Shown one piece after another: positions 32,445 through 45,602 of a stretch of DNA of 64,000 nt (position 1 is its first letter; every line of letters starts with the position of its first letter). The translations under genes and the position numbers were made by a program. The notes under the pieces are model-generated. The model was not told the origin of the DNA and made no database searches. It worked only from the letters and a program-made list of their open reading frames with translations. This stretch comes from Acanthococcus lagerstroemiae (taxonomy: Eukaryota; Arthropoda; Insecta; Hemiptera; Eriococcidae), in contig CM063106.1 in assembly GCA_031841125.1 (NCBI GenBank), positions 3,844,001 through 3,908,000 on the forward strand, in the 5' to 3' direction.

Positions 32445-35400
32445 CAGTAATAAATGACATTGGCATCCATTGACAGAGTATGCTAAGTACCCGTCTCGAA
32501 ACTTAGCATACTAGGTTATTAGATGTTCATGTCGCTTAGTACTGTCAAGTCATTTAAGCGATGTGTTGAGACTCATTTTAATAATGTTGAAAAAGTCTGA
32601 ATCTTTTATGGCGGATTACGGGTTATTCACTCATTCTTAAGACTTATTGATTTCGTTCAAACTTATTGCGACTGCGCAAATTTTGTAGACCAGTGGCTGA
32701 TTCAAGGCAGCTGGCTCAGTCAGGAAAGATAAGGTATCGAGAGATTCACCATATTTAAAGTGAAAAATTCTTAGCTGCTTTGTTGTTCCCTTCCCCCCAA
32801 AAAATAATTTGAACAATACAGTCCGACCCTTTGTGTGCAGGAAAAGGTTGGACGATGTTAATTTGGTCCTGCGCGGTTATGGACCATCTTATTGCTCATT
32901 TGCTACTAGTACCGGGGCCCAGAAAGGTTTCTTTGAATGGGGAACCAGTCAGCAAATGTCTTTTTACTACCTCGTCGGTGCTCAAGATTCTGATAAGATT
33001 CATTTTTTCTGTGATGACTCATTAAATCTCATTCTGACTCCGCTAAAACTCATTTACTCGCTGGTAAGAATCAGAAAGCTGCATTTCAACTTGAACTATG
33101 TGTTCCCATCAGTCGTCCCGTAGCAGCATCACTTTCATAGGGAGTGAGTTGAAGTCCAGAAGAGGCGGACTTAGAGCAATGTAACAATGTCAGTATACTA
33201 ATTTCCGTGAACAAGTCGTACAAACTGGCTACTTCAGTTTTTGTCCCCCCCCCCCTCCTCCCCAGTTCGGAAAATGAAATTTCCTTGAGGAAGCAAACCA
33301 TCAGTTTGGAGGGGGAAGAAGATGGCTACAGGGCTGACTTTGATGAGATTCGTATCTAGATTCCGACAAAAATCGAAACTATGTCAAGATTCCGATATAG
33401 GAAGCTAGAGTGATATTGGCTCCGAGTATCTGAATCTTCAATTTGTACCACGTGTGGAAGAGATGTTGGATAGGTTTCAAGTACACCGAAAGAGACTCCT
33501 GTGTCGTGTGATAGCTTCCTTTTGACTAGAGAAAGGTGCCTAGATAGATTTTTGCTTTTGAGGTAACGCAGTATTATGATAAAACCGTAATAATGTTCGA
33601 CGTAACGAGTATTACGCTGAGAAAAGTGTATTTTTCTATTACTAATAAATTAGTTAAAAAAATATATTTTGACTTTTGTGCTAATAAGAATGAATATTCG
33701 GTAATCGTTACAATAATAATTCCAAGCGAGCAATATCATTCTAATAATTTCTATAATATCGTTAGCATTACCAAATATTTATAGTAATTAGTACAAAAAT
33801 CAAAATATATTATTTTTTACTCAATGTACTTATAGTAGTTGTAATACATGTTTCCCAGTGTACTGATGGAATGATAAGGTATTAAGTCCTAAAGATAGAA
33901 TTTGATAGACACTTCGAAGCAACGAAGGTAAAGTGGAAGAGTGGCTTTTAAAGGTGCCAAAGTTGACGAGGACCCAAGCCAAACCAGTAATTGCTTTTGA
34001 AAGTACGAGTGCTAATTACGAAATGTACGCAGTTATTTTTCAAAACGTCATCTTTCAATGAGGCGAAATTGAAAGAAGTCTTTTCAGTTATGATGAATTA
34101 TTATAGATATGCGTAAAGTGGTCATCACCTTGCCCCTTCTCCCCACATGTCGATTATTTGAATAGTCCCAAACTTGCGTTGTATCTATTTCATGGTCCTT
34201 TTTTACTAGACTCGGTGGCTTCATTTCCAATTCGTTACTCGTATGGTAACATGAATATATATGACGTCATACGGCCGAAGTTGATAATGGACATGTTATG
34301 TTCGAAGCCGACAATTTTTTGAGCAAGTGTGAAGTGTTGGTGATACCCAAGGTCAAAGGTTTTAGGTCCAAGTACTCACATCGGCTCACGACAAAATGGA
34401 CAGCCATTTGAAGAGTAGGTAGTTTCAAAAATAACAAAAAATACTCGCGCTACCGCGAATCCGGTAATTATGTAGAGAGGATTGAAACGCAATTGTACTA
34501 TTAAAAGAAGGTTGTACACAGAAGTGAAAGTATATAGCAAAAGACTAAACATATGTTTGGTTTGGATTTTGAGTGCACTGGTAACGGTTGAACAAAATAG
34601 AAATTGTCTCTACCTTCGGCGTGTTTTTGGCGCTCTCAAACATCATAAATGGACATGAGGTCGTAAACCTTCATCAGTCGGAAAATGTTTTAAGAAACAT
34701 CTAAGAAGCGTAGAAGTGGATGCTTTTTTCATTATCATAAACCTACTTTCGAATGCTTCTTTTTCCCAAGTTTCATAGCTGTAGGTAGATTGGTAAACCT
34801 TATACTAAACATTACATCTCATTGATATTTCACAGACTGAATGCTGAGAAACCACCCCTAAAAGCAATGTGCGAGGAAGTTCATGCTTCATTCTGACTTG
34901 CAATCAAGATGTTGAGTACACTATATTTTCAGTTTACGCTATCATCAGCTGTTACTTCACCTTTCATTTCTGATCCAGAGGTTCTGTAGGTATAGATCGG
35001 TGTATGTTATAAAAATACCGTGTTAAAGTGTCTTGCCATCCTCAGTTAACTTCTTTGAGTAATATTTTCAGCGAATAATAGTATACATTCGTGAACTTTT
35101 AACGCCATGACTTCGAAATTCGTTCTCCCTTTAATATCCACTACGTTTATGAATTTCTTTATGATTACAAAGTCTCGTATGAAAATAATGTTTTGGAAGA
35201 CGAGGATGTGTAATCAAACTTATGAAAATGTTTACAATTAATGGCAGGTACACAAAACAGCGAAGAGGGTGACCAATGCTTAAACGGCTTGAAGTTTAGA
35301 AAGCGAGCAAGAATTTTTTCTGTTAATTTTGGTCCAAATGGGCATATTTGAACAAAAAATAGGTCAATTTTGGAGAACATTAGCCAAAATCAGCTGTTTT

Positions 35401-35709
35401 TCACTATTTCCTGCAACATCTTCAACCTTTATAATATAAACTCGAGCATGAAGCAGCTTCTTGATGTGAATACTTTTTCAGAGTGACAACTCAGGGTCTA
35501 AGGGAGTGGAAGGGGGCAAACTAGCACTTTCCACCTGCAAATTGCAATAAAACTGTAACAAAAACTTTCAGTTTGATGTTTACACCCAAAAGTAGAACTA
35601 AACATTTTTCAGGAAGACAAACCATCAATTCATGTAGGATACTGCTCCCATTTACCCCTACCCCCTCCGACGTATGGGATTTATGCGAATGGAGGGAGAG
35701 ATCATAGCC

Positions 35710-35752
35710 TCAGTGACCCCCCCCCCCCCATCGCCAATTAGGTCCACCACTG
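35710..35752. mobile_element. Solo hAT-type end (GGTCCACCACTG)
   Basis: A C run followed by ATCGCCAATTAGGTCCACCA and CTG looks like the right terminus of a CAGTGGTGGACC-type hAT MITE. I could not find a matching left end upstream, so the element is probably deleted or too diverged. Confidence 0.4.
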
Positions 35753-38170
35753 TTCACTAGGTCTGTTTACAATGCGAAGTTCGCAAGTCCATAACTACAA
35801 GTACTCACTGCTTCTGTAATCTGCAATAAAATTAGGCTGTACAATCTTTTAACCGGGAGTGAAATTTTTGCTGTTTGTGTTCTAGTTTTATTCTACTTGC
35901 TGGCCGAAGCCTACACACGTACTAGTAGAGAATATATAGGAGAGACCTGTAGTGAGTATTGTGATGTATAGTATATCTCTGCAATGCTTACGCAAAACGA
36001 ATTACCATTAAACCATTATGTACGTTATTTTACGATTTTACCACGGATGAACGTAAAAGTAGGACCATTACCATTAGCGAGATTTGCTCGCAAAGAGAGA
36101 AATTACACAATGTATACCGTATACTTCTTCGAGGCCGATCTACATTTTTTTCTCTCTTGCTTTGAGACGCGATATAGAAGATGAAAGCGTCGCGTCGTCG
36201 CGTTCTACGTTACGAATCTGCGCATGGGGCAGAGCGGGGCAGCAATAAAATACAACGACCTAAATTTTTCAGTGCTGGAAAATATCTCGACGAATACTTC
36301 CAGCGGTTGTTCGGTCGAATGATGCATCGAACGCCAGTAAATTGGCAAGACGTAAGGCTTCGTTTCGTGTCCGCCTTTGTAGATCGTGAGATTGTAAAAT
36401 AAATCTTCTTTAGCTGGATGAAATTCGAAATCCAATGGTGGTATGCGACTGTCGCTGTCGGAACTGAAAGATTCTTCAGGGCGAAATAGGTACTCGTATA
36501 CGGGCTACACTGATTTATGGAATTGACGTGTAGGTTTGCGAATGTGAAACAGAAACAAGCGAAAATTACGCTCCTTGTAGCTTTCAGATTTGAGCGCAGT
36601 CTTGAAGGATAAAGAAAAATTCACGCTCCTAGGTGATTTATATTTGCCGAAGGTTGAGTAATGCTGAGCATACCTATGTATTATGTTGTAGCGAAATGGT
36701 GCCCCCCTCCCTCCCCTCCAATTATTAGAAAATCTGAAAGTTGTTAGCTTTTCTTGGAAATTAGTTGACGCGTATTTTCCGGTGTTCACCACCAGAAAAA
36801 GCATCCACCTTCCTGGTGGAGATCTGAAGAATTGCAGTTGCAGGACTAGGTTCTCAAAATCCAGCCAAACTTTGAGACCGACTGTCAGCCAGATTGAGAG
36901 ACAACCTGCTCTTGAGAGGCAGATGGACAGATAGATAGACAAACATGCAAGTACGCAGGCAATCGCTTAGTATATCATAAAAAGGGACAATGGTATGTAA
37001 AAAAATAGCACCTACCTGCGACCCGCGTAATATTTAATCTCTCCGCTCGTTTCAATTTCTGAAAATAATGCTCTTCTGCGTCTTGCATGCCTCGATTCTG
37101 TTCGACCATTATGTCGGTTTTCCACGATCGTACTCCATTCGAAGTTTTCATTTTTCGTTTTACTTATATTTTTCCCGTATTATTTTTCTCTCTCCATAGT
37201 ATTCATTCTCTACTCTTGTTCTCTATACGTACCTGTACACTTTTGGCCGGTACTTCCTTTTTCCAGTAATTTCCCTTTTCCTCTCCTTCTCTTCGGCCTA
37301 CACCCACTTAATTGAACGTTTTCGTGTTTCTGTAATGAAATTAGTTCCACACGAATACTAAAATTTTCGTGTATCAGATGGGACAATCACTTTTACGAAA
37401 CAGAAATAACTAGGTTTCATTGTACTTAGTACTCATTAACCCTTTCAATTTTCCCTCAAATTCATACGGTGCGGTTCAGCGTTTACAAAAATGATTTACC
37501 GCAGATAACACACACACAAAAAAAGATTCGGTTTATGTTCTGCACGACTGCTGTGACTGTATAATGAAGTGCTGAATACTACGGCTGGCTGCGGTCATTT
37601 TGTCAATTTAATTCGCATTATACCAAATGGACTGGAATCTGGGTTGTCGATTTTGACGATGACTGGTTTCGTTTCAGCTATCGGTTTCGAATTTGAAACG
37701 CGGGTGTATGGCTAGTAGGCGAAATCTCTGTGTTTTCACGTGAGTGAACATACCGAAACGACTGTTTTTTTTTAAAGAAGGAGAGGGGAGGAATCCTAAT
37801 TGTTTCCAATCAAAATGTGTGTTCTGTTCCCGGCGAATATTTCCGTTAGATAAGAAGTTTTGCCGCAGCCGTAAAATAACTCCATTCGTGTTTAATTAGT
37901 CAAGATATGCCGCATAGTTGTCAAGAGCTACCATGTTTTTCATTATCGACTATAGTAAACTGCCGTCTCAAGAATCAAAATATCGATTTATATATAATCG
38001 AAATGGTCGAGATATTGACGAGACAGGAAGCCTCAATCCCCCACTCCTATTCTACACTCAGTTTACGACGAGAGGGACGTAAGCTGCCCAATTTGCCGAT
38101 CCACTTTACCAGATTCATTTCAAGTAAAATTTCAATCTTCCGTATCTTCTCTCTGCCCTCCCCCGGCCCC

Positions 38171-38268
38171 TGATGTGATGTGTGAAGGGGTAGTTTCCGG
38201 TGTCGGGGGTGCGGTGTCATAGGGGCCACTATGGCATGCGTGCATCGCCATACGTCTCATCACATCAT
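38171..38268. repeat. GC-rich dispersed repeat, copy 1
   Basis: Shares GTAGTTTCCGGTG, GGGTGCGGTGTCATAGGGGC, GGCATGCGTGCATCGCCATA and CGTC with copies at 45603-45720 and 48727-48840 (inverted). This copy has TGATGTGATG / CATCACATCA at its ends, suggesting TIRs. CCCTCCCCCGGCCCC just before it also aligns with the other copies. Confidence 0.7.
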
Positions 38269-38989
38269 CTCCTCTCTGCTGCCACACAGACAAAAAAGTA
38301 CTCGGTATGAACTGTGATAATTAGTACCTGGTACGTTCAAAAATAGTTCTTTCACAATTTGCCATTGGATGCACTCTACGGAGATACGACTTATGGAAAA
38401 CTGCAATGCCCTCGTCTTCTCGATACTGACATATTTGCTCAAAATCAATAGGCTTCTTCTTCAACACACACATGAATAACAAAGCTACTGTCAGATTTTT
38501 CCTCACTTGTAACCACGAAAGGTGTTACAATTTTACAAGTATACAGGGTGATTTAGGTATAGATGTGTACAAATTTACATGTTATTGAAAGGAAATGTGT
38601 GCACATCTTTCCGAATAAACTGTATGTGCGTGGGCGGAAACTTACATTACTAATTGAAGTGTATGCTAACTGACTAATCGGCTTATCTCTTTTTCAGTGT
38701 TTTCCTGATGATTCGTATTCTTTATCACTTTTCGTAAAACATAACTGCAGCGGATTGAGACTTGCAATGTTACCGGGAAAATCTTCTCATTTTCGTTACC
38801 CCTTCAACATATCTTTTCCTCATCTCTTTTCTAACCACTACTACGACTCGTAACTTCCTGGTATACGGCGAGCCCGCCAAGAAATTTTCCAGTAACTTGT
38901 ACGGCCGATGAGTCCTTGGTCTGTAATTGTCGTATTTCGCTCCTGCATACCGTTTCTTGTAGATGGATTCTTATACTTATGTAACATGT

Positions 38990-41600
38990 TGACTACTATC
39001 TGATGTTATAACGAGAGCAGAATATTGGCTGCCCGTTTCTCCGTGATCGAGGTTTAAAATCCGCCACCGGTGGTCGCCCATGTGCCCGTAGCATGCGGCT
39101 CACAGTAATAGCAACAGAGATGGTGGGATGGTGGGTTATTCTCCTGGTGAAGCGCTCACCATCACCGCGGGTAATTGGATATCTGAATTTCGTGTTTCCT
39201 GCTCGATTATGCAGCGATTTATGTAGTCGTTGTGTACTAACACCGAAGTGCATGCACAGAGTATTCTACAAGCTGACTGTATGCGATGTGAATGCAGTCT
39301 ATCTGCTTACTGCTCTGCTGCTACCGGACGTTATTCATTTAGAGCGCAGATCTGATAATTTGAGGCTACCGCGGATACAAATTATTACTGGCGTGTATAG
39401 AAGCGGACGAATTAAAAATTTAAATCGGCGTTTCGTTATCGGCTCGATCTTCTCTCTCGTTTAATTACCTACCTACCACCGTATCGTGTGTAAGCACCCT
39501 TTGTGCGAGCATTTTCAAACACACTTCCGTGTAATATTATGATCACAATATCGATGGACTCTGAAACGGTCGGGCAACTTTTTGTACACGAATAACCAAC
39601 GACACGATTCGAGTACTACAGCCGCCGACGTTTTTTGTTGTTTTTTTTTGAAAAAAAAAAAAGTTCTGGCGTTTACTCTAAGTACATACATTAGGTACTA
39701 GGTACCTTACTGCTGTACCTGCGTACATTTTTATTAATTAGTGTCCGTTATACCGCTATGTACCGCATAGCCGCGAACTGCCGGAGGAGCGGCACAGGTC
39801 ATTTAATTAATAAGTTTGTGCTTCCACCATTTCTGTCGTCGCTGCTCGCTGTAGACTGTAGAGCTGCCTCAACGTTTGGTGAATTTAAAATATGAAGTTG
39901 GCCGACGACGACGTGCATGCGTGACTTGACATTTGAAATATGCACACGAACTGTTGTTGTACGTAAGTAGGAGTTGCGAGTTGGGCACCGAACGACCTGC
40001 CGACTTTTTGCCGAGGAGACTCACGTATGCTAATGCCGGCAGACCGGCACTCGACTCCCGGTCAACTCGGCAGGTTCGGTCGTACACTGAAAATACCGAA
40101 TTTCTTCGTTCTTGTAAGTAGGTAAGTTGCACTCAAGAGTATGTATACGCCGTGTACGAAGTTTGTTTAGAAAGTATAAATTATCAACGTGTAATTAACG
40201 CGTTGGCAATTAGATAAGGCATGAACGCGTGTATTTGGCGAATTAGCCGGCATGATTATTACAGTTGTTTTTAATTATCGTTTACTTTCTATTTTTCGTA
40301 ATAGCTTTTTTCCTAAAGCAGTTCGATGCGTGCGTTCCTGTCATCCAGGGCTCATCATCGCGGTTGGGCAAACTCGACATCGGCACTAGCTGACTCGCTT
40401 TTTATCGAATGTAGCTGGAAAAAAATAAGTCTCTAGTCGTACCTATATCTCGATCACGTTCCGACATGTATGCACGCCTGCTCAGAAGCGTATATAGCGC
40501 CGCAAAATCAGTAAATTAATTTCTCGTCATCGAGCTCGTCAGTATAATAATTTCTTTTTTCATGTACCGATTATCGCGAACGTGTCAGTGGCGTCGAAAT
40601 TAAGAGCGTTTACGAAACATCATCAGTTGGCACTGATCGATGGAAAGGCACGATTTTATAAATCGAACGCGTCGGATTAAATAATCGTGTTCGCGCTCGA
40701 GTGGAGAGAGACTAACGACTGAGAACGACTAATTGACTTGTAATTAGATCAATGGTCGAAGAAATCAATTTACATGAACGATCGTTCGTATACCTTATAT
40801 ATTATGTATATCTAGTCGACGATATTGCTACTGCACTGACAAATGTCACAAAATATTTAAAAGCTACGTGGTAGCCCGCAATGCTACACATATTAGTCTG
40901 TATACATATGTATGTCCATGTAGCAACACCATGGTAGCACAATGTACTATCGATTGTTTCGGCGATTTAGAAATTTTTTCGAGTTATGACGATCGTATTA
41001 AAATGGCCTATTTTAAGTGGCGCGCCATAATTTGTCGCTACATCGAGTCGCTCTGATATTCGTGCGCTGAAGAAATGGGTTGTCGCAGTCGTGACACAGA
41101 TTACGGTTGCAGTTCGATGATGCGTCTAGGATTTAGGATTTATAGAAAATTAACGCGCAGGGTTAGTCGAACAATTATCGCTGTACACAGGTTTATGTAA
41201 TCGATTTAAATAGAAACGTGAACAGTTACAAGGACTTCGTGATAAAGGTAACGTGCACGTTCTTTTGTTGATGTTGAGGAGATGATGACGATGAAAATTG
41301 TGCGTCGAGTACGCGTATTTCTATTTTCTCGGCCGCGTGTGGCGTGAACTTGGTACGGATAACGTCTGTATGACAAGTCATCCGCTTCTATCCTTGGGCT
41401 GTTGATACCAGTAGTGTTGCTGACTTGCTGAGCATTCGCAATAATGGTCACGTCTGCGAGTGCTTACACATTGCAGAAAGAGATGGAACAGAGGTGGATG
41501 TCGAGCTTCTTCGTTAACTGCAGTCAGAGGTTGTTCACGACGAATTGAGGGAGTAGCGGAAAAGCTATCTGCTGGAAACACCTTTGATTTCACCTGTAAC
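38990..41600. promoter_or_regulatory. Longest CpG-rich, repeat-poor intronic block
   Basis: About 2.6 kb with frequent CpG and few transposon signs. Includes a TATA-like GTATAAATT at about 40177 and clusters such as GCCGACGACGACGTGCATGC. Candidate enhancer or promoter region of the host gene; no exon is supported. Confidence 0.3.
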
Positions 41601-41605
41601 TGAGT

Positions 41606-41760
41606 TAGAGCGCTACAGACCCGAGTATATGGTCATACGCCATCTTGAGTCCAACCCCGCCTGTCGATGCTGAATCCGACCGCGTAGTCAATTCGGCATC
41701 GACAAGCGCGGTTGGACTCAAGATGGCGTATGACCATACTCGGGTATCTAGTGCTTTAAT
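41606..41760. mobile_element. Foldback element, 155 bp, with 5 bp duplication
   Basis: The inverted repeats TAGAGCGCTACAGACCCGAG, CATACGCCATCTTGAGTCCA, TGTCGATGC and complements nearly meet in the middle. TGAGT is duplicated at 41601-41605 and 41761-41765. It belongs to the same family as 32272-32444 by its outer ends, while the inner arms are different sequence. Confidence 0.8.
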
Positions 41761-41946
41761 TGAGTACCTAGACTTGCCCAGTATGTCTTTCCTCATCCCT
41801 CCCCAATACAAGAAGATTAAATTCTATTGAACGTTTAATCAAGCCTAAACTCGGACAGAACAGCGAGAAATTCCATCTGCACTGATAGAATCCTTGCTTC
41901 AGTGGAATATATATTGCGGTTCAAGAAAATAGGAGTAAGCTCACAC

Positions 41947-42116
41947 CAGTGACGCGGCTGGAAACCAGTTTTTATGCACAAGTGGGAGGGGGGTGAGTAG
42001 AAAACACATCTGTATTTTTCAACTCGCTGTGCTCCCGAGTTTTCACGACTTATTCTGAAATTTCAAACATTTTGGGGGTTCGGGAGGATAGGTTTCTCTC
42101 AATATCTACGCTGCTG
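41947..42116. mobile_element. Degenerate hAT MITE, 170 bp
   Basis: The left end CAGTGACGCGGCTGGAAACC and right end ATCTACGCTGCTG are weak TIRs of the CAGTGGCGTAGCC type. Flanks GCTCACAC and GTCCACAT agree at 5 of 8 positions, the rest being transitions. G-rich and CGGGAGG-type sequence inside fits this MITE class. Lower confidence than the other hAT MITEs. Confidence 0.5.
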
Positions 42117-43408
42117 GTCCACATTTTGCATTTTACTTCAATCTCTCAGTCTAAACAATATTTTACCAATTACTAAGTCTTCGCTCAAAATTCGTTGACC
42201 AAAACATTCAAGGGCGAGAAAGCCGATTAAAAATATTTTCTTCCCGAGCGAAGTGAGCGAACAGTTCTTGAATTTTCAACAAAAAATATACTTTGAAAGA
42301 ATTGTATTTTGGTTGGTCAGCCGGGTAATTCCGCCCCCTCCTCCTTCTTGTGAACTTGCCTGTTCGTTATGCCCTCATCTCGATTCACATTTTCCTACCT
42401 GATAAAATCAAATTTTGAGGAAACAAGAACATGTGTGAAAAATAATCCTTACCAGCAACTGTATTTCTTGAACACGCGGTAGATATTCATGGTGGAGATA
42501 TGTAGTATGGTTTGGATGGTTGGTCGTAGCTGGCCTTCTCTGACTGATGTCGCTGATATCACAAAATTACTATTTATTTTTTTGGAGTCTTCTTTTATCT
42601 TCGTTTTTTAGGATCTATCGGAAACTTCCCGAACAGAAAATTTTATACACCGCAGGATAATCGATGAAATCCGCCTGTTTAAGAATAACGTAAAAGCTCG
42701 TCAAAATTGAATGAAAATAGTGAAACAGGTTGTACAGGCGAATAAAATACTTAATTTATCGGCGAAATCTTCGTATTGGGCCGACTGGATGCGAGGTGTC
42801 GCTGTTGCTGACCTGGTATAAATTCATTATAAGACTAAATGTGGAACTGGGAGAACTGGCTTCCATATTTCATTTAATCAGTTGGACTATACTGCGTCCG
42901 TGATTTGGCGATTTCCCTTGTAAATTATCAGTTTATGAAAAACACGTTTTATTGACACTCGCTTTATCGTAACGTTTTAATATAAGGTGAACTACCCAGT
43001 TGTTGATCTCAGTCGTAGTCCAGCGGCTGATCAGGAAAACGACAGCGAGCCAATATTAAGGACGCGCTGTTATTGAAATAGTATAACTGATACGGATTAG
43101 AATTAGAAGGTTACAATGCAAGCTTCCGTATTACCTTCTTGATCAATATTTGTCGAATGATTCGTTAATTTATCTTGCAGTTTTTTCTAGAGTAATGTCA
43201 AGAACACTTCGAATACTTTCTAGAAAAAATTGATGAAGAGAGGAGGCATGATCTGTTTTCCTTGTTTTGCACTTCATTGTAGTAGTGGTAGAGCTGATCC
43301 GGTGGATCGATAATTTTTCGTTGAAAATAGATATCAGGATAATTTTGACTTGTATTTGCAGTAGCCAGGGGTGGATTCGGGTAATCAGTTTTAGAAGAAG
43401 TGCTTCAA

Positions 43409-43641
43409 CAGGGTAGCCACATTTCTGGAAATTCTATAATTCAGGGAAAAGTCAGGAAATTTTGAAAGAAAATCGAAAAAGTTGGAGAAAATTTTGAAGA
43501 AAATTTATAATGTGAAAGTATTGTACAATCTTCTGTCAGGCTCAATTGAACTTTTTTGTTTTAAATAATATGTTTGTTACGAAAAAGTTGAATAATAGAC
43601 TGAAAAAAATCTGAAAAGTCTGGAAAAAAGTGGACACCCTG
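43409..43641. mobile_element. MITE with CAGGGT ends, 233 bp, 5 bp duplication
   Basis: The left end CAGGGTAGCCACATTTCTGG and right end TCTGGAAAAAAGTGGACACC then CTG are inverse complements over the outer ~15 bp. TTCAA is duplicated at 43404-43408 and 43642-43646. The interior has repeated GGAAA(A)TT / GAAAAGT motifs. Older relatives may be present near 5500 and 12230 (GGGAAATTCTGGAACTCAG). Confidence 0.75.
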
Positions 43642-43939
43642 TTCAAAGTATGGAAGGTATGAATAGTTCTTACCCCTTCCTCTTCCCCGATATTTAAATC
43701 ATTGAATGACCTCAATGTGATAAAACTGAATGACATGGATGAACAAGAAAGTGGGATGAGTACTCGAGACTTTGGAACGTTCCACCTTACAAACTATTGT
43801 CTCATTTGTGGTCCAAACGAAAATATCCCCAAAGATTTTTATCCGTTATTTTCAACTTATTGGGTTCCCGACTAGACCATAGTGTTTGAAAACTTTTCAA
43901 GGTTCATCTCAGAACTATTCAATTTATCTTTATGACTAG

Positions 43940-44510
43940 TGAAGATTATTTAAGGCGTCTTCAAGCTTGTTTAGGACTTTTTAAAATCATTCAGAACCGG
44001 TTAAACTTTTTACGAATTTACCAGACTTAATTAAGGCTCTTCAAGATAACGTCGATTTTTTTTCAAGTTTCCGTACATGTTTAGGATTCTTCAAGAGTCA
44101 TATAAACCCCCGAAACTCCTAAAAACTGGGTAAGACTCTTCCAAACTTTCTGTTTAGAACTTGACGAACGTTCAAAACTCGTTTAAAACCTTCTATAACT
44201 TTTCGAAATTTCATCAAGGCTCTTCAGCACTTGATCCAGATCAATACATTTGAAGATTCGTTCATAAACCTTCAGACTCGTTTCAGACTACTTGAAGTTG
44301 TTTCAACATCACTGGCTAAGCCTGCTCAAAACTTGTTTACATCGCTTTATAACTCTTACAGACTTTTCAGGACTCACTTAAGGCCCTTGGAAACCTATTT
44401 AGAACTGTTAAACTTTTCCAGTTGGGTTTGAGATGCGTTTAAGACTTTCAAGACTCTTCCAAACTTGTTTAAGATTCCATCTTTGTGGCCCTTTAAGACG
44501 TTTAGAGTGT
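43940..44510. repeat. Degenerate satellite of CTCTTCAAGACTTGTTTAAG-type units
   Basis: About 570 bp in which GGCTCTTCAAGA, ACTTGTTTA, AAGACTCTTCCAAACTT and GGACTTTT recur every roughly 20-35 bases. No perfect period remains. The reverse complement of the same motif set forms a smaller array at 61920-62110, and looser matches occur at 13140-13240 and 32530-32670. Confidence 0.6.
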
Positions 44511-45602
44511 TATCTTAACCGCAGTAAGCCCACTTTCAGCTATTTTTGAAGCATTTGAACAGAGGCGATACTTTATTTGTAATGGTGCGAGGGGGGGGGG
44601 GGTAGAAAAAAATTTGCCGACAAAATTTTTTAAAAATTGAAATTTTACCTACTTTTTTAATTGAAAAAAATGAGCAAATAAACGTTCTCAAAAATGAAAA
44701 ATTAAAATGAACAGATTCAAGATTTGCGGTTTGCCACAATTATTGGGGGAAAGGGTGTTTCAAACACTCCCCCCATAGTTTCGTTCCTGTATTTGAATGA
44801 GAAGCAGTTCTTCCGTTGCCTTCTCAATAATAACTTGCGAGATAAATGACAGTAGTAAAGTTTGAAATCTTGAAAGAAGAGGATCTAAAGTTTTCAAAAT
44901 TAGTAGTGCCCATTTGTTAGCAAGTAAAGAACGCAGAGTTTTCAATCAGAAATACTTATAACTTTATCAATTCTAGTAGGTCAGGTAGTCATTGTCATCG
45001 TTTCATTTGGCAAATTCCAATTTATAGCCGGGAAATTCCGGCACTCAGGTGGAAAAATTGAGTTGGTGGCTAATGTTGGTTCTTCGCTTATCATGGAGGA
45101 AATATTGTAAACTTCAGTCAATATTTACTAAAAGCTTGGGAAAGACGAGAGAATAGATAAGAGAAGTTTTTTTTGGGAGTTGTTAATTGTAAAGTTTTAT
45201 TCAGGATTTTTCATTTTGATCCTCCTCCTCCTCCGTCCTCCAATAAATGTTGTTCATCATGCCGATTCTAGTTAAAAGCTGTCAGTTACTTATCTTGGAG
45301 GATGAATGATGCTTTGCAAAGCTGGATTAGTTAACGCTAAGCAGCCAACTATCTAAAGTTTGTGAACGGTATGAGAGCAGGAGTGTTTCGGTATTCTGTC
45401 TATGAGCTGTGTGACAGACTGAAGAACTAAAGAAACTCACAATGTATACTCCTGATTCGTGTTTACCTTACAGCATCGTATAGCCTAGGTATTGATGCTA
45501 GTGAGTAGCGGACCTCGGTCAGTAGGGAACTCTATGGTGGCCCTAGCAGGACGCGCGCACCGGAAGCGGCATGGCGAAATGGAGGCTCGGGCCCAGCCTC
45601 AA

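Noticed and set aside
36505..36942. 145-codon minus-strand frame
   Set aside because: No recognisable domain; its N-terminus translates an AGATAGA-type simple stretch.
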